A DNA stretch of 64,000 bases from NCBI RefSeq assembly GCF_014109765.1, contig NZ_CP059139.1, positions 4,981,001-5,045,000 of the forward strand, given 5' to 3'. The notes under the pieces are model-generated. The model worked only from the letters and a program-made list of their open reading frames with translations. It had not been told where the DNA came from and ran no database searches. The position numbers and the translations under genes are program-made. Of this stretch, positions 26,936 to 36,783 are shown one piece after another; the first letter of the stretch is position 1; every line of letters begins with the position of its first letter. The DNA is from Pseudomonas berkeleyensis. Its GTDB lineage: Bacteria; Pseudomonadota; Gammaproteobacteria; Pseudomonadales; Pseudomonadaceae.

Positions 26936-28159
26936 TTATCTAGCCCCCCACACCCCCCCCATCGGCACCGCTACCAACTGCTCATCGAAGCGCACAACCT
27001 GCTCCCCGGTATAAAACAGCACGCCGCGCTTGAATTGCTCGGGCGCGGTTTCACGCAGGTGGCGCAGGCCATTGAAGTCTTTGCTGCTGATACTGGTGGC
27101 GGCTTTTACTTCGATACCGACCAGTTCATTGCGACGGTTCTCCAGCACGAAGTCCACTTCAACGCCCGTGGACGTTCGGTAATGCATCAACCGCGTACGC
27201 GCCTCAGCCCAGCTCTGGTGCTTGGCCAGTTCAGCATGGATGAAAGCCTCCACCAAATCGCCGGGCAAGCCCAGGCCCGCCTTCAGACTGACCTCCCCCA
27301 GCCCTTGCAGATGCGCCATCAGGCCGTGGTCGGAGAGGAATAGCTTGGGCGATTTCTGCAGGCGTTTGCCCAGGTTGGACGACCAGGCTGGCACTTGGCG
27401 AATCAGAAACAGGGTTTCCAGCAGCGCCAGGTAACGCTTGAGCGTGGTCTGAGGGATACCGGAGCTACGTGACAATTCGGCGGCATTCATCAGACCACCA
27501 CTGCGCGCTGCAAGCAGTTGCAGCAGACGCGGCAACTCGGTCAAACCTTCGATCTGCGCCAGGTCGCGCACGTCTCGTTGCAGGATGGTCGCCAGGTAGC
27601 TGTCGAACCAGGCCTCCCGGCGACGTCCACTGCTACGTCCCAGCGCTTCGGGGTACCCACCGGCCAACAGGCGCCCAATAAAATCGCCACGCTCGAATGG
27701 ATAGTGATCGGCAAAATCTCCCGAGAACAGACGCTCGATCAGGCTGAACGGCTGCCTGGCTATCTCGCATTGCGCCAACGGCCAAAGCTCCAGCACTTCC
27801 ATGCGTCCAGCGAGGGAGTCGGCTATTTGCGGCAACAGCAGAACATTGGCCGAGCCGGTCAGGAGAAAGCGCCCAGCACTGCGCTGCTGATCAACCGCCG
27901 CCTTGATCGCCAGGAAGATGCCGGGGGCTCGCTGTACTTCGTCGAGGCAAACCGGGCCATCGAGCCCGGCAATAAAACCGAAGGGATCAGCCTGCGCAGC
28001 CGCCAGCACAGCTGGATCATCGAAGGTGAGATAGCGCACATCGGGGCGCAAGCTGCGCACCAGCGTACTCTTGCCCGTCTGCCGGGCACCATTGACCAGT
28101 AGCACGGGCGAGTCGGTCAGGGCCTCAAGAGCGAAGGATTGAATATTCCGCGGATACAT
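26936..28159 (-). CDS. AAA ATPase with DUF4143 domain
   Basis: A 407-residue protein. N-terminal AAA_14 ATPase: Walker A GARQTGKST (24-32), Walker B VCLDEVQ (70-76), and LLTGSANVLLLPQI. C-terminal DUF4143 with a nuclease-like motif set VDFVLENR...GIEVKAA (PD-(D/E)xK-type spacing) whose activity is unproven. Such proteins are widespread, often horizontally moved, and of unclear function. ATG 28159 is preceded by a repeat-rich operator. It is framed by two copies of a HEPN gene end, which makes the whole unit look mobile. Codon use is like the core genome rather than the A/T-rich island genes. Confidence 0.88.
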   Translation of the reverse strand: MYPRNIQSFALEALTDSPVLLVNGARQTGKSTLVRSLRPDVRYLTFDDPAVLAAAQADPFGFIAGLDGPVCLDEVQRAPGIFLAIKAAVDQQRSAGRFLLTGSANVLLLPQIADSLAGRMEVLELWPLAQCEIARQPFSLIERLFSGDFADHYPFERGDFIGRLLAGGYPEALGRSSGRRREAWFDSYLATILQRDVRDLAQIEGLTELPRLLQLLAARSGGLMNAAELSRSSGIPQTTLKRYLALLETLFLIRQVPAWSSNLGKRLQKSPKLFLSDHGLMAHLQGLGEVSLKAGLGLPGDLVEAFIHAELAKHQSWAEARTRLMHYRTSTGVEVDFVLENRRNELVGIEVKAATSISSKDFNGLRHLRETAPEQFKRGVLFYTGEQVVRFDEQLVAVPMGGVWGAR

Positions 28160-28160
28160 A

Positions 28161-28220
28161 GATGTAAATCCACCCAGTTAGTGGATGAAATTACACCATA
28201 TATGTGGTTGATTTTACATC
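28161..28220 (-). promoter_or_regulatory. Three-part operator upstream of the DUF4143 ATPase gene
   Basis: GATGTAAATCCAC at 28161-28173 faces two direct half-sites, GTGGATGAAATTACA (28181-28195) and GTGGTTGATTTTACATC (28204-28220). The half-site core reads GTGGNTNNNNTTACA. The first copy abuts the ATG. A repressor-type site is likely; the binding protein is unknown. Confidence 0.6.
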
Positions 28221-28317
28221 TTAACAATTCAGACTTCGCAATCGCATGACGGGGCTCGTTTGAGTGGGTAGCCGCACAGGAATGATCACCAAGGTTGCGG
28301 TATTTAGCGCTCCACCC

Positions 28318-28965
28318 TCACTTCACCACCGGATAACAAGCATCCCCCCACAAGGTATCCGCACTATCCATCATCAACTCGATAATCAGCGGTACGAGCT
28401 TGCTCAGCAGGCTCGTGCAGTCGCGTAGCTGGTCGCGGTTTACCGAGCCGTTCCAGGTGGCGCCGCCGTGGATAAGTTGGTTGCGCAAGGTGTACAACCG
28501 GTTGAACAGCACGCCGAGCAATGCCGGTGTGTTGCCACTGGCCAGTGCCTGTTGCGCTGCACGTTTGCCGCTAGCGAAACGGTTCTTCCAGGTAGCCTCA
28601 TCGATCTTGCCACTCTGGTGTTCCCAGAAGCTCTGGAACACATAGGGGTTGTCCAGCAGCACGCGGATGCTGCCGGAAAACTCCTGCCAAACCAGTGCGT
28701 CGATGCGTTTGGCCTTGTCCAGCGTGCAAAGCTTCTGCAGGAAGGCCTTGAAGGTTTCCTGCTCGGAGAGCCGCAGATGATCGTCGATCTCGGTGGCGTA
28801 AGCCGCATTGAAGGCGATCCACAGGAAGATGAAGCGGCCATCGAGATCGTCAGCCTGTTCGGCGCGGTCGAGCCAACTCAAGGCACGATGTACACGTAAA
28901 CGCAGGTTGGAATGTTGAGCGTCACGCTCCTGACGATGGCGCTGTTTGAGCTCCTGAAACGACAT
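28318..28965 (-). CDS. HEPN-motif protein
   Basis: A 215-residue all-helical protein. The C-terminal helix pair holds RNQLIH (R161-H166), an Rx4H HEPN signature in the context LFNRLYTLRNQLIHGG, as in Apea- and RiboL-PSP-like HEPN domains, many of which are RNases of toxin or defence systems. No partner nucleotidyltransferase antitoxin gene is adjacent. The start at 28965 has AAAGGAGG seven bases upstream, an unusually strong site; the upstream in-frame extension is rejected. Its 3' half is duplicated at 26542-26861. Whether it is a toxin is inference. Confidence 0.8.
   Translation of the reverse strand: MSFQELKQRHRQERDAQHSNLRLRVHRALSWLDRAEQADDLDGRFIFLWIAFNAAYATEIDDHLRLSEQETFKAFLQKLCTLDKAKRIDALVWQEFSGSIRVLLDNPYVFQSFWEHQSGKIDEATWKNRFASGKRAAQQALASGNTPALLGVLFNRLYTLRNQLIHGGATWNGSVNRDQLRDCTSLLSKLVPLIIELMMDSADTLWGDACYPVVK
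28324..28643. repeat. 320-bp direct repeat, right copy (inside the intact HEPN gene)
   Basis: Partner of 26542-26861; the offset is a constant 1782 bp with no gaps. Confidence 0.9.
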
Positions 28966-29107
28966 GTTGCCTCCTTTGACTGATGGCCAAACCATATCAA
29001 AGGAAGCCGTGCAGGCGGCACTGATTTCAGCGACGCGACAACAGCGACACGATCTGTCGCGCCCCCGGCGCAGAGTACTTCCCATAACGAGCAAGGGAAG
29101 TCGCTTC

Positions 29108-29320
29108 ATGCCAATACCACCTCAGCCACGCACATTCCGCTGCCCTGCCTGCAACTGGCAAGGCACCACGATTCCATTGAGCGACTGCCTCATGATCGGC
29201 ATCGACTGGCACAGCACCTGCCCCAAGTGCCATAGCGACGCTCTCGACTCCCGAACCGCAACGCGCAGTGAAATCATGAAGAAGCGCCTGAGCGACTTTC
29301 TGCGCCCCCGCCACGCCTGA
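29108..29320 (+). CDS. Small zinc-ribbon protein
   Basis: A 70-residue protein with two CxxC knuckles (FRCPACNWQG and TCPKCHS) about 27 residues apart, the layout of a zinc ribbon, and a basic C-terminal tail. ATG 29108 follows AAGGGAAG. Divergent from the HEPN gene. No specific function recognised; DNA, RNA or protein binding are all possible. Confidence 0.65.
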   Translation: MPIPPQPRTFRCPACNWQGTTIPLSDCLMIGIDWHSTCPKCHSDALDSRTATRSEIMKKRLSDFLRPRHA

Positions 29321-29344
29321 TTCAACACAACGGAGAGAAACATC

Positions 29345-29809
29345 ATGCAAGGGAAGATCACACTGCTGCTGTGCAGCCTGTTCGTCTGCAGCACGACCAA
29401 CGCAGGAACCTACGAATGGACATCCGGCTGGGGCATGGGCGTCAGCGAGCATCTGGTCGATGACGGCAATGGTAATGAGTTGAACATTTCCTGCCCGGAC
29501 TACGAGGAAGATGGTGCCGTGCGCGCCTACGCCACCATCGCCGGCAAACAGTACAGTTCGGAAGAAGGTGCGATGTCGGGCGAGCGCAGCTTCGACGTGA
29601 TCGTCGATGGCGAGCATTACAGCAACCCCTTCTTCACCGACTGCCGCGCCTGTGCTGCCAACTTCCCCGGCTTCTGGAAGGCACTGCGCCAGGCCAATCG
29701 CCTGCAACTGGTGGCCGGCGGACACACGATCAATCTGCCGACAACCAATATCAGCAACGTTCTAGCGCCACTCGACAGCCCGGAAAACAGCTGTCGTTCG
29801 GCCTGGTAG
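29345..29809 (+). CDS. Secreted protein of unknown function
   Basis: A 154-residue protein with a signal peptide (MQGKITLLLCSLFVCSTTNAG, cleavage likely after TNA). The mature part has cysteines that could pair (NISCPDY, TDCRACAANF, ENSC) and ends in a Trp. GGAGAG lies upstream of ATG 29345, 24 bp after the zinc-ribbon stop, so the two may share a transcript. No domain recognised. Confidence 0.75.
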   Translation: MQGKITLLLCSLFVCSTTNAGTYEWTSGWGMGVSEHLVDDGNGNELNISCPDYEEDGAVRAYATIAGKQYSSEEGAMSGERSFDVIVDGEHYSNPFFTDCRACAANFPGFWKALRQANRLQLVAGGHTINLPTTNISNVLAPLDSPENSCRSAW

Positions 29810-29876
29810 GAACAGCGATGGGAAAGGATATGGCCTGGAAATAAGCCCATCCTGCCTGAGATAACTGGAGAGCCTT

Positions 29877-29999
29877 ATGCTGAAAAACATCCTCGCCACC
29901 ATTGGCCTCGCGGTCGTGGCCAAAGCTGCTTATGAACACTATTGCGAATATCGCGAGCTGAAGCGCGAGCGGGAGGAACGCGAAGGCAGACCGGCATAA
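29877..29999 (+). CDS. Candidate 40-residue membrane-associated peptide
   Basis: MLKNILATIGLAVVAKAAY is a short hydrophobic helix; the rest (YCEYRELKREREEREGRPA) is highly charged. GGAG sits six bases before ATG 29877. The amphipathic design and strong ribosome-binding site support a real gene. Function unknown. Confidence 0.55.
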   Translation: MLKNILATIGLAVVAKAAYEHYCEYRELKREREEREGRPA

Positions 30000-30113
30000 C
30001 AGATGTAGTTATTGCAGGGGCTAGATCTCTGGTATCGCTACGCTCAACCCAAGCTACGGCCTATCAGCCTCACACCGGCAGGATCGCCCGCAAGCGGGCT
30101 CCGACAAGAAACA

Positions 30114-30147
30114 AAAAGCCCCGCCAGATCGCTCTGGCGGGGCTTTT
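30114..30147. terminator. Bidirectional terminator between the small ORF and bipA
   Basis: AAAAGCCCCGCCAGA-TCGC-TCTGGCGGGGCTTTT is a 15-bp perfect stem with A and T tracts, able to stop transcripts from both sides. Confidence 0.93.
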
Positions 30148-30177
30148 CATTTACAACTCGACGCTATCCGATGGCGA

Positions 30178-31998
30178 TTAGGCCTTGGCTTTCTTGGCAG
30201 CGCGGGTGCGCTCGCCTTCGTCGAGGATCTTCTTGCGCAGACGGATCGACTTCGGTGTCACTTCGCACAGCTCGTCATCCTGGATGAACTCCAGAGCCTG
30301 CTCCAGGGTGAAGCGAACCGGCGGTACCAGGGCGATGGTTTCGTCCTTGCCCGAAGCGCGCATGTTGTCGAGCTTCTTGCCCTTGGTCGGGTTCACGCCC
30401 AGGTCGTTGTCGCGGCTGTTCAGGCCGACGATCTGACCGTTGTAGATTTCCTGGCCGTGCTCGACGAACAGCTTGCCGCGCGCCTGCAGGGTTTCCAGGG
30501 AGTAGGTCAGCGCCTTGCCGGTGTCGATCGACACCAGTACGCCGTTCTGGCGGCCAGACATGCTGCCCGGCTTGACGGTGTCGTAACGGTCGAAGATCGA
30601 GGTCAGGATGCCAGCGCCGTTGGTCAGGGTCAGGAACTGGTTACGGAAACCGATCAGACCGCGAGCCGGGATGTTGTACTCCAGGCGCACACGGCCCTTG
30701 CCGTCCGGCGACATGTTGGTCAGGTCGCCCTTACGCAGACCCATTTCTTCCATGACCTTGCCCTGGGATTCCTCAGGGATGTCGATGGTGACGTTCTCGA
30801 ACGGCTCCTGCTTGACGCCGTCGACTTCACGGATGATCACTTCCGGACGACCAACACCCATTTCGAAGCCTTCGCGACGCATGGTTTCGATCAGTACCGA
30901 CAGGTGCAGCTCACCACGGCCGGAGACCTTGAACTTGTCGGCGCTGTCGCCTTCTTCAACGCGCAGGGCCACGTTGTACAGCAGCTCCTTGTCCAGACGC
31001 TCCTTGATGTTGCGGCTGGTGACGAACTTGCCTTCCTTGCCGCAGAACGGCGAGTCGTTGACCTGGAAGGTCATCGATACGGTCGGCTCGTCGACGGTCA
31101 GCGGCTTCATCGCTTCGACGTGGTTGATGTCGCACAGGGTGTCGGAGATGAACAGCTGATCCATACCGCTGACACAGACGATGTCACCAGCGGTGGCTTC
31201 TTCAACGTCAACGCGGTGCAGACCATGGTGGCCCATCAGCTTGAGGATACGGCCGTTACGCTTCTTGCCGTCGACGTCGATGGCAGTGACCGGAGTGTTC
31301 GGCTTGACCTTGCCACGAGCGATACGGCCAACGCCGATGATGCCGAGGAAGCTGTTGTAGTCCAGCGCGGAAATCTGCATCTGGAACGGGCCGTCGAGGT
31401 CGACGTTCGGCGCCGGCACGTGGTCGACGATGGCCTGGTACAGTGGGGTCAGGTCTTCGGCCATGTCGGTGTGGTCGAGACCGGCGATGCCGTTCAGGGC
31501 GCTGGCGTAAACGACCTGGAAGTCGAGCTGCTCATCGGTAGCGCCGAGGTTGTCGAACAGGTCGAAGATCTGATCCATGACCCAGTCAGGACGCGCGCCC
31601 GGACGGTCGATCTTGTTGATCACGACGATCGGACGCAGGCCGGCTTCGAAGGCCTTCTTGGTCACGAAGCGGGTTTGCGGCATCGGGCCGTCCTGGGCGT
31701 CGACGACCAGCAGTACGGAGTCGACCATGGACATCACGCGCTCGACTTCGCCACCGAAGTCGGCGTGGCCGGGGGTGTCGACGATGTTGATGCGGTAGTC
31801 GTTCCACTTGATGGCAGTGTTCTTGGCCAGAATGGTAATGCCGCGTTCTTTTTCCTGGTCGTTGCTGTCCATCACGCGCTCGTCGTTGAGCTCGTTACGT
31901 TCCAGGGTGCCGGACTGACGCAGCAGGGCGTCGACGAGGGTGGTTTTGCCATGGTCGACGTGGGCGATGATGGCGATGTTGCGCAGATTTTCGATCAC
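30178..31998 (-). CDS. bipA: Translational GTPase BipA/TypA
   Basis: A 606-residue ribosome-associated GTPase of the EF-G family, involved in 50S assembly and stress or cold adaptation. Seen: G1 [11 protein letters not shown]3 DTPGHADF, G4 [10 protein letters not shown], and the C-terminal family-specific domain with [11 protein letters not shown] and [14 protein letters not shown]. The start codon is GTG (the bases at 31996-31998 read CAC on the + strand), giving [11 protein letters not shown]. It is transcribed away from thiI in the same direction, 129 bp downstream of it. Confidence 0.97.
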   Translation of the reverse strand: MIENLRNIAIIAHVDHGKTTLVDALLRQSGTLERNELNDERVMDSNDQEKERGITILAKNTAIKWNDYRINIVDTPGHADFGGEVERVMSMVDSVLLVVDAQDGPMPQTRFVTKKAFEAGLRPIVVINKIDRPGARPDWVMDQIFDLFDNLGATDEQLDFQVVYASALNGIAGLDHTDMAEDLTPLYQAIVDHVPAPNVDLDGPFQMQISALDYNSFLGIIGVGRIARGKVKPNTPVTAIDVDGKKRNGRILKLMGHHGLHRVDVEEATAGDIVCVSGMDQLFISDTLCDINHVEAMKPLTVDEPTVSMTFQVNDSPFCGKEGKFVTSRNIKERLDKELLYNVALRVEEGDSADKFKVSGRGELHLSVLIETMRREGFEMGVGRPEVIIREVDGVKQEPFENVTIDIPEESQGKVMEEMGLRKGDLTNMSPDGKGRVRLEYNIPARGLIGFRNQFLTLTNGAGILTSIFDRYDTVKPGSMSGRQNGVLVSIDTGKALTYSLETLQARGKLFVEHGQEIYNGQIVGLNSRDNDLGVNPTKGKKLDNMRASGKDETIALVPPVRFTLEQALEFIQDDELCEVTPKSIRLRKKILDEGERTRAAKKAKA

Positions 31999-32127
31999 TG
32001 TGTGTATCTCGATCAGAGGATTCGGTGTGTCGCCCAGCCTGGACGACGAATATGAAGAAAAGGGGATCAGCGAGCTGAACGGTCGGGAGGGCGATGGCGG
32101 ATACTTCCACCATTAAGCCCCGGCGTT

Positions 32128-33582
32128 CTATGCCGGACGATAAACGCGCACATTGGCATGTCCCTCGCTCAGCAGGTGATGGGCATGCAGGCGGCTCATA
32201 ACGCCCTTGTCGCAATACAGCAGGTACTGGCGGTTCTCATCCAGTTCCTTGAATTTGTTGTTCAGCGCGTAGAACGGCAGCGCCTGTACCTCGACCCCCG
32301 GGATGGCCAGCGGCTCATCTTCGGCGGCATCGGGGTGACGGATATCGATAACGATCTGCCCAGCCAATGCCTCGGCGACCGTTTCGACCTGAATGTCCTT
32401 GCCCAGCTCGTCGATCACGCGATCGATCGGCAATTGGGTGGCACGCTCCAGGGCACGTTCGAGAACGGCCATGTCGAACTGGGCCTCTTCTCTCTCAACG
32501 CGGTAGCCACGGGCACGGGTGGTCGGGTTGACCGAAATCACACCGCAGTATTCGGGCATGTTCTTGGCAAACTCGGCGGTGCCGATCTGCGTGGCGGTGT
32601 CGATGATGTCCTGCTTATGGCTGGCGATCAGCGGACGCATCACCAGCATGTCGGTGGCCGAGTCGATCACCGCGAGGTTGGTCAGCGTCTGGCTCGACAC
32701 CTGGCTGATCGCCTCGCCGGTCACCAGCGCTTCGATCTCCAGGCGCTCGGCAACACGGGTAGCGGCGCGCAACATCATGCGTTTGAGAATAACGCCCATC
32801 TGGCTGTTATCGACCTTACCGAGGATCTCGCCGACCACTTCCTCAAACGGCACGCTGACGAACAGCACGCGCTGCGAGCGACCGAACTTCTGCCATAGAT
32901 AGTGGGCCACTTCCATTACACCCAACTCGTGGGCACGGCCGCCGAGGTTGAAGAAGCAGAAGTGAGTAACCAGGCCGCGACGCATCATCTGGTAGGCGGC
33001 GACGGTGGAATCGAAGCCACCGCTCATCAAGACCAGGGTCTGCTCCAGCGAGCCCAGCGGGTAACCGCCGAGACCTTCATGGCGATGGTGCACGACGAAC
33101 AGGCGCTGGTCGCGAATCTCCATGCGCACTTCGACTTCCGGCTTCTTCAGGTCGATGCCGGCGGCGCCGCACTCCAGACGCAGACGGCTGCCGACATGGC
33201 GCTCGACATCCATGGAGCTGAACGACTGCTTACCGCCACGTTTGCAGCGCACGGCGAAGATCTTGCCCGGCAACTGATCGGCGTAATGACGCTTGCAGTG
33301 TTCGGTGATGTCGTCCAGGTCGCCCAACGGGTACTCGTTCACTTCGAGGAACAGGCCGATGCCCGGTGTGCAGCGCAGGCGCTCGGTCATTTCGGCGAGC
33401 AGCTTGGGATCGTCGACCAGCGTTTCCACCTCGAGGTTGTCCCAAACACCCGTGACCTTCAACTCAGGGTCGAGATCGCGCAGCACGGAGCGAATGTTCT
33501 TCCCCAACTGGCGGATGAACTGCTTGCGCACCGGGCGGCTCTTGATGGTGATTTCCGGGAAAACTTTGACGATCAGCTTCAT
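32128..33582 (-). CDS. thiI: tRNA 4-thiouridine synthetase / thiamine sulfur carrier enzyme
   Basis: A 484-residue enzyme. Domains in order: N-terminal ferredoxin-like and THUMP RNA-binding parts, an ATP-pyrophosphatase domain ([15 protein letters not shown]), the conserved cysteine in [12 protein letters not shown], and a C-terminal rhodanese domain with the persulfide cysteine in [14 protein letters not shown]. It makes s4U8 in tRNA and supplies sulfur for the thiazole of thiamine, so it ties to thiG/thiS at 58326-59340. The rhodanese-bearing form is typical of gammaproteobacteria. Confidence 0.97.
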   Translation of the reverse strand: MKLIVKVFPEITIKSRPVRKQFIRQLGKNIRSVLRDLDPELKVTGVWDNLEVETLVDDPKLLAEMTERLRCTPGIGLFLEVNEYPLGDLDDITEHCKRHYADQLPGKIFAVRCKRGGKQSFSSMDVERHVGSRLRLECGAAGIDLKKPEVEVRMEIRDQRLFVVHHRHEGLGGYPLGSLEQTLVLMSGGFDSTVAAYQMMRRGLVTHFCFFNLGGRAHELGVMEVAHYLWQKFGRSQRVLFVSVPFEEVVGEILGKVDNSQMGVILKRMMLRAATRVAERLEIEALVTGEAISQVSSQTLTNLAVIDSATDMLVMRPLIASHKQDIIDTATQIGTAEFAKNMPEYCGVISVNPTTRARGYRVEREEAQFDMAVLERALERATQLPIDRVIDELGKDIQVETVAEALAGQIVIDIRHPDAAEDEPLAIPGVEVQALPFYALNNKFKELDENRQYLLYCDKGVMSRLHAHHLLSEGHANVRVYRPA

Positions 33583-33710
33583 GAATAGAGCGCCCGCTCG
33601 ACGGGACGAAAAAACAGGGGCGCGGATTATAGCGGAAATTGCTCAAGCTTTGACCAAAAATACTGCGACCTCAGCTCTACGCACCAAAAACATGCGCGCC
33701 CGCATTTAAC

Positions 33711-33727
33711 AGCACCTTAATGGTGCA
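33711..33727 (+). promoter_or_regulatory. NtrC-binding site upstream of glnA
   Basis: AGCACCTTAATGGTGCA matches 16 of 17 positions of the palindrome TGCACCNNNNTGGTGCA. It lies about 85 bp upstream of the sigma-54 promoter, a usual enhancer distance. The rest of the 329-bp thiI-glnA gap holds no other gene. Confidence 0.85.
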
Positions 33728-33799
33728 AATATCCTCCTGAAAAACCGCCGCAAGCAGCGGAACGCCTGAGTTTCGGGCACTCTGCCCATTACAGGGCAC

Positions 33800-33815
33800 T
33801 GGCATGCAATTTGCT
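33800..33815 (+). promoter_or_regulatory. Sigma-54 promoter of glnA
   Basis: TGGCATGCAATTTGCT fits the -24/-12 consensus (GG and GC ten bases apart). Transcription would begin near 33827, about 85 bases before the ATG. Confidence 0.85.
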
Positions 33816-33911
33816 CCCTTGTGAGGCAGGTCGCCCTGAAGGACTATCCCGCCGGGCTTCACCGCATCTTCAAGGCTTATCGATAAGAGCCTTTTCCACC
33901 TGGAGGACAAC

Positions 33912-35318
33912 ATGTCTAAGGCTGTTCAACTGATCAAAGAACACGACGTGAAGTGGGTAGACCTGCGCTTCACCGACACCAAGGGCAAGCAGCACCACGT
34001 GACCATGCCGGCCCGTGACGCCCTGGACGAAGACTTCTTCGAGCACGGCAAGATGTTCGACGGTTCGTCCATCCATGGCTGGAAAGGCATCGAAGCCTCC
34101 GACATGATCCTGCTGCCGGTCGACGAGACCTCCGTACTGGATCCGTTCACCGAAGAGCCGACCCTGATCATCGTCTGCGACATCATCGAGCCGAGCACCA
34201 TGCAAGGCTACGATCGCGACCCGCGCTCCATCGCCAAGCGCGCTGAAGAGTTCCTGAAGTCCACCGGTATCGGTGACACCGTATTCGTCGGCCCGGAGCC
34301 TGAGTTCTTCATCTTCGACGAAGTGAAGTTCAAGTCCGATATCTCCGGTTCCATGTTCAAGATCTTCTCCGAGCAAGGTTCCTGGAACACCGACGCCGAC
34401 ATCGAAGGCGGCAACAAAGGCCACCGTCCGGCCGTCAAAGGCGGTTACTTCCCGGTTCCGCCGTGCGACCACGACCACGAAATCCGTACTGCCATGTGCA
34501 ACGCCATGGAAGAAATGGGTCTGGTCGTCGAAGTTCACCACCACGAAGTGGCCACCGCTGGCCAAAACGAAATCGGTGTGAAGTTCAACACCCTGGTCGC
34601 CAAGGCTGACGAAGTTCAGACCCTGAAGTACTGCGTGCACAACGTAGCCGACGCCTACGGCAAGACCGCGACCTTCATGCCGAAGCCGCTGTACGGCGAC
34701 AACGGTTCGGGTATGCACGTGCACATGTCGATCTCCAAAGACGGCAAGAACACCTTCGCTGGCGAAGGCTATGCCGGTCTGTCGGAAACCGCTCTGTACT
34801 TCATCGGCGGTATCATCAAGCACGGTAAGGCCCTGAACGGCTTCACCAACCCGTCGACCAACTCCTACAAGCGTCTGGTTCCGGGCTTCGAAGCACCGGT
34901 CATGCTGGCCTACTCGGCTCGCAACCGCTCCGCCTCGATCCGTATCCCGTACGTTTCCAGCCCGAAAGCCCGCCGCATCGAAGCGCGCTTCCCGGATCCG
35001 GCTGCCAACCCGTACCTGGCCTTCGCTGCCCTGCTGATGGCTGGTATCGACGGTATCCAGAACAAGATCCACCCTGGCGATGCAGCCGACAAGAACCTGT
35101 ACGACCTGCCGCCGGAAGAAGGCAAGCTGATCCCGCAAGTGTGCGGCAGCCTGAAAGAAGCCCTGGAAGAGCTGGACAAGGGCCGCGCGTTCCTGACCAA
35201 GGGCGGCGTATTCTCCGACGACTTCATCGATGCCTACATCGAGCTGAAATCGGAAGAAGAAATCAAGGTGCGCACCTTCGTGCACCCGCTGGAATACGAC
35301 CTGTACTACAGCGTCTAA
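33912..35318 (+). CDS. glnA: Glutamine synthetase, type I
   Basis: A 468-residue GSI-beta enzyme that makes glutamine from glutamate, ammonia and ATP. Seen: metal and substrate motifs such as [38 protein letters not shown] and the adenylylation site in [10 protein letters not shown] (Tyr). Promoter elements for NtrC and sigma-54 lie upstream, and ntrBC follow after two DUF4124 genes, so nitrogen control is expected. GGAGG is present seven bases before ATG 33912. Confidence 0.98.
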   Translation: MSKAVQLIKEHDVKWVDLRFTDTKGKQHHVTMPARDALDEDFFEHGKMFDGSSIHGWKGIEASDMILLPVDETSVLDPFTEEPTLIIVCDIIEPSTMQGYDRDPRSIAKRAEEFLKSTGIGDTVFVGPEPEFFIFDEVKFKSDISGSMFKIFSEQGSWNTDADIEGGNKGHRPAVKGGYFPVPPCDHDHEIRTAMCNAMEEMGLVVEVHHHEVATAGQNEIGVKFNTLVAKADEVQTLKYCVHNVADAYGKTATFMPKPLYGDNGSGMHVHMSISKDGKNTFAGEGYAGLSETALYFIGGIIKHGKALNGFTNPSTNSYKRLVPGFEAPVMLAYSARNRSASIRIPYVSSPKARRIEARFPDPAANPYLAFAALLMAGIDGIQNKIHPGDAADKNLYDLPPEEGKLIPQVCGSLKEALEELDKGRAFLTKGGVFSDDFIDAYIELKSEEEIKVRTFVHPLEYDLYYSV

Positions 35319-35353
35319 GCCAGTCTCGCGCCGCCTTCGTGTGGCGCGTTTCG

Positions 35354-35387
35354 AAAGCCCCGCCCGGCACTGCCTGGCGGGGCTTTT
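35354..35387 (+). terminator. Rho-independent terminator of glnA
   Basis: AAAGCCCCGCC (35354-35364) pairs with GGCGGGGCTTT (35376-35386), T-run after. Confidence 0.93.
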
Positions 35388-35396
35388 CATTTCCCG

Positions 35397-35457
35397 GTAG
35401 GGTGCGCCGTGCGCACTACCTGCGGTATCGGCTCAGGGTCGATGATGCGCACCCTAC
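35397..35457. repeat. GTAGGGTGCGC inverted repeat
   Basis: GTAGGGTGCGC at 35397-35407 and GCGCACCCTAC at 35447-35457 form an 11-bp perfect stem. Same family as at 2184. Confidence 0.7.
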
Positions 35458-35576
35458 ACAACCGATACCCATCCCGAGCCGATTTGTAGCCAAACGTCAC
35501 AGCCATAGCGCCCTGCGCTTGCCAGGAACCAACAGCAGTGCAAGGCTTAGCGCATCATTCGAGGAAGGATTGGCCC

Positions 35577-36140
35577 ATGCGCCCGCTAATCGCCTGCCTG
35601 CTACTTGCCCTGACCTTGCCGGCCAGCGCACAGATCTACAAATACATCGATTCCAACGGCAACACGGTCTTCACCAATCAGCCGCCGGATGGCACCACAG
35701 CCGAGACGGTAGAGCTGCCACCAACCAATACGGTCGAGATGCAGACACCCAGCGTGCCGGTCGATAGCAGCAACACCTCCGTACAGAACGAGGCACCCTA
35801 CGCCGTGCTGAGCCTGACCGGTATCCCGGACGAAGAAGCCATGCGCGCCAACAACGGCACCTTCATCGTCGGCGTGAACATCCAACCACGCCTGCAGCCA
35901 GGCCACCGCCTGCGCCTGATTCTCGATGGTGAACCCTATAGCCAGGCGAGCAACGTGCCGAGCCTGCAACTGACCAACGTCGACCGGGGCGAGCACAGCC
36001 TGGCAGTGGCCGTCGTGGCTGGCGAGCGCATCATCCAGCAAAGCAACACCGAGACCTTCACCGTGCAGCGCATTAGCGTCAACAGCCCTGCCCGTCAACC
36101 CGCAACGCCGCCACGCCCCACTCCAAGACCTGCGAACTGA
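35577..36140 (+). CDS. DUF4124-domain secreted protein, copy 1
   Basis: A 187-residue protein with a signal peptide (MRPLIACLLLALTLPASAQ) followed directly by the DUF4124 motif IYKYIDSNGNTVFTNQPP, then a beta-rich, Ig-like region and a proline-rich tail. AGGAAGG precedes ATG 35577. Such proteins are periplasmic and uncharacterised. It lies five bases before a paralogue of the same design, and both sit between glnA and ntrB. Confidence 0.85.
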   Translation: MRPLIACLLLALTLPASAQIYKYIDSNGNTVFTNQPPDGTTAETVELPPTNTVEMQTPSVPVDSSNTSVQNEAPYAVLSLTGIPDEEAMRANNGTFIVGVNIQPRLQPGHRLRLILDGEPYSQASNVPSLQLTNVDRGEHSLAVAVVAGERIIQQSNTETFTVQRISVNSPARQPATPPRPTPRPAN

Positions 36141-36145
36141 TTACG

Positions 36146-36760
36146 ATGCGCGCACTGCTGCTCTGCCTGCTGTTCATGACTCAAGGTGCCCTCGCCCAGG
36201 TCTATACCTATATCGACGCCGAGGGAAACCGTGTATTCACCGACAAACCGCGCAGCAGCAGTGCCGAGCGGGTGATCCTGGCACCGTCCAACAACATGCA
36301 GACGACCCCGCCCGCCAGCACGGTGCGCATGGCCCCACCCGCGGTCACCAAACAGACCGTGCACTATCAGTTGCTGCGCATCATCGTGCCGGAGCCGGAT
36401 GCCTCGATCCACAATGGCTCAGGCGACATGATCGTCACGCTCAACAGCGAGCCCAGCCTGCTCCCCGGCCACAGCTATCGCCTGTTGCTCGACGGCGAGA
36501 TTCAGGGCGAGGCGAGCCGCAGCCCGGTCTTCTCTCTGCAGCACATCGACCGCGGTACGCACCAGTTGGTGGCAGAAATCATCGACAGCGCCGGGCTCAT
36601 CGTCGAGCGCACGCCCGCACAGCCTTTCCACATGCATCGCATGACATTGGCGCAGAAACGCAAGGTCAACCCCTGCAAGAAGGATGAATACGGCGTTCGC
36701 CCCGAATGCCCACTGAAGGACAAGCCCAAGGAAGACGTCAGCATCCTGCCCTTCTTCTGA
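36146..36760 (+). CDS. DUF4124-domain secreted protein, copy 2
   Basis: A 204-residue paralogue of the gene before it: signal peptide (MRALLLCLLFMTQGALAQ), DUF4124 motif VYTYIDAEGNRVFTDKPR, an Ig-like domain (PGHSYRLLLDGEIQGEA), and a lysine- and cysteine-bearing tail. The five-base gap indicates an operon. Shared order and sequence argue for tandem duplication. Function unknown; a cell-envelope role is inferred from location only. Confidence 0.85.
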   Translation: MRALLLCLLFMTQGALAQVYTYIDAEGNRVFTDKPRSSSAERVILAPSNNMQTTPPASTVRMAPPAVTKQTVHYQLLRIIVPEPDASIHNGSGDMIVTLNSEPSLLPGHSYRLLLDGEIQGEASRSPVFSLQHIDRGTHQLVAEIIDSAGLIVERTPAQPFHMHRMTLAQKRKVNPCKKDEYGVRPECPLKDKPKEDVSILPFF

Positions 36761-36766
36761 TCACAT

Positions 36767-36783
36767 AGCACCATAATGGTGCA
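36767..36783 (+). promoter_or_regulatory. NtrC-binding site upstream of ntrBC
   Basis: AGCACCATAATGGTGCA, the same near-perfect palindrome as the glnA site. It suggests NtrC autoregulation of ntrBC. Confidence 0.8.

Noticed and set aside
30457..32055. 532-codon open frame on the + strand
   Set aside because: Antisense to bipA, with the valine/histidine/aspartate-rich composition typical of a shadow frame.
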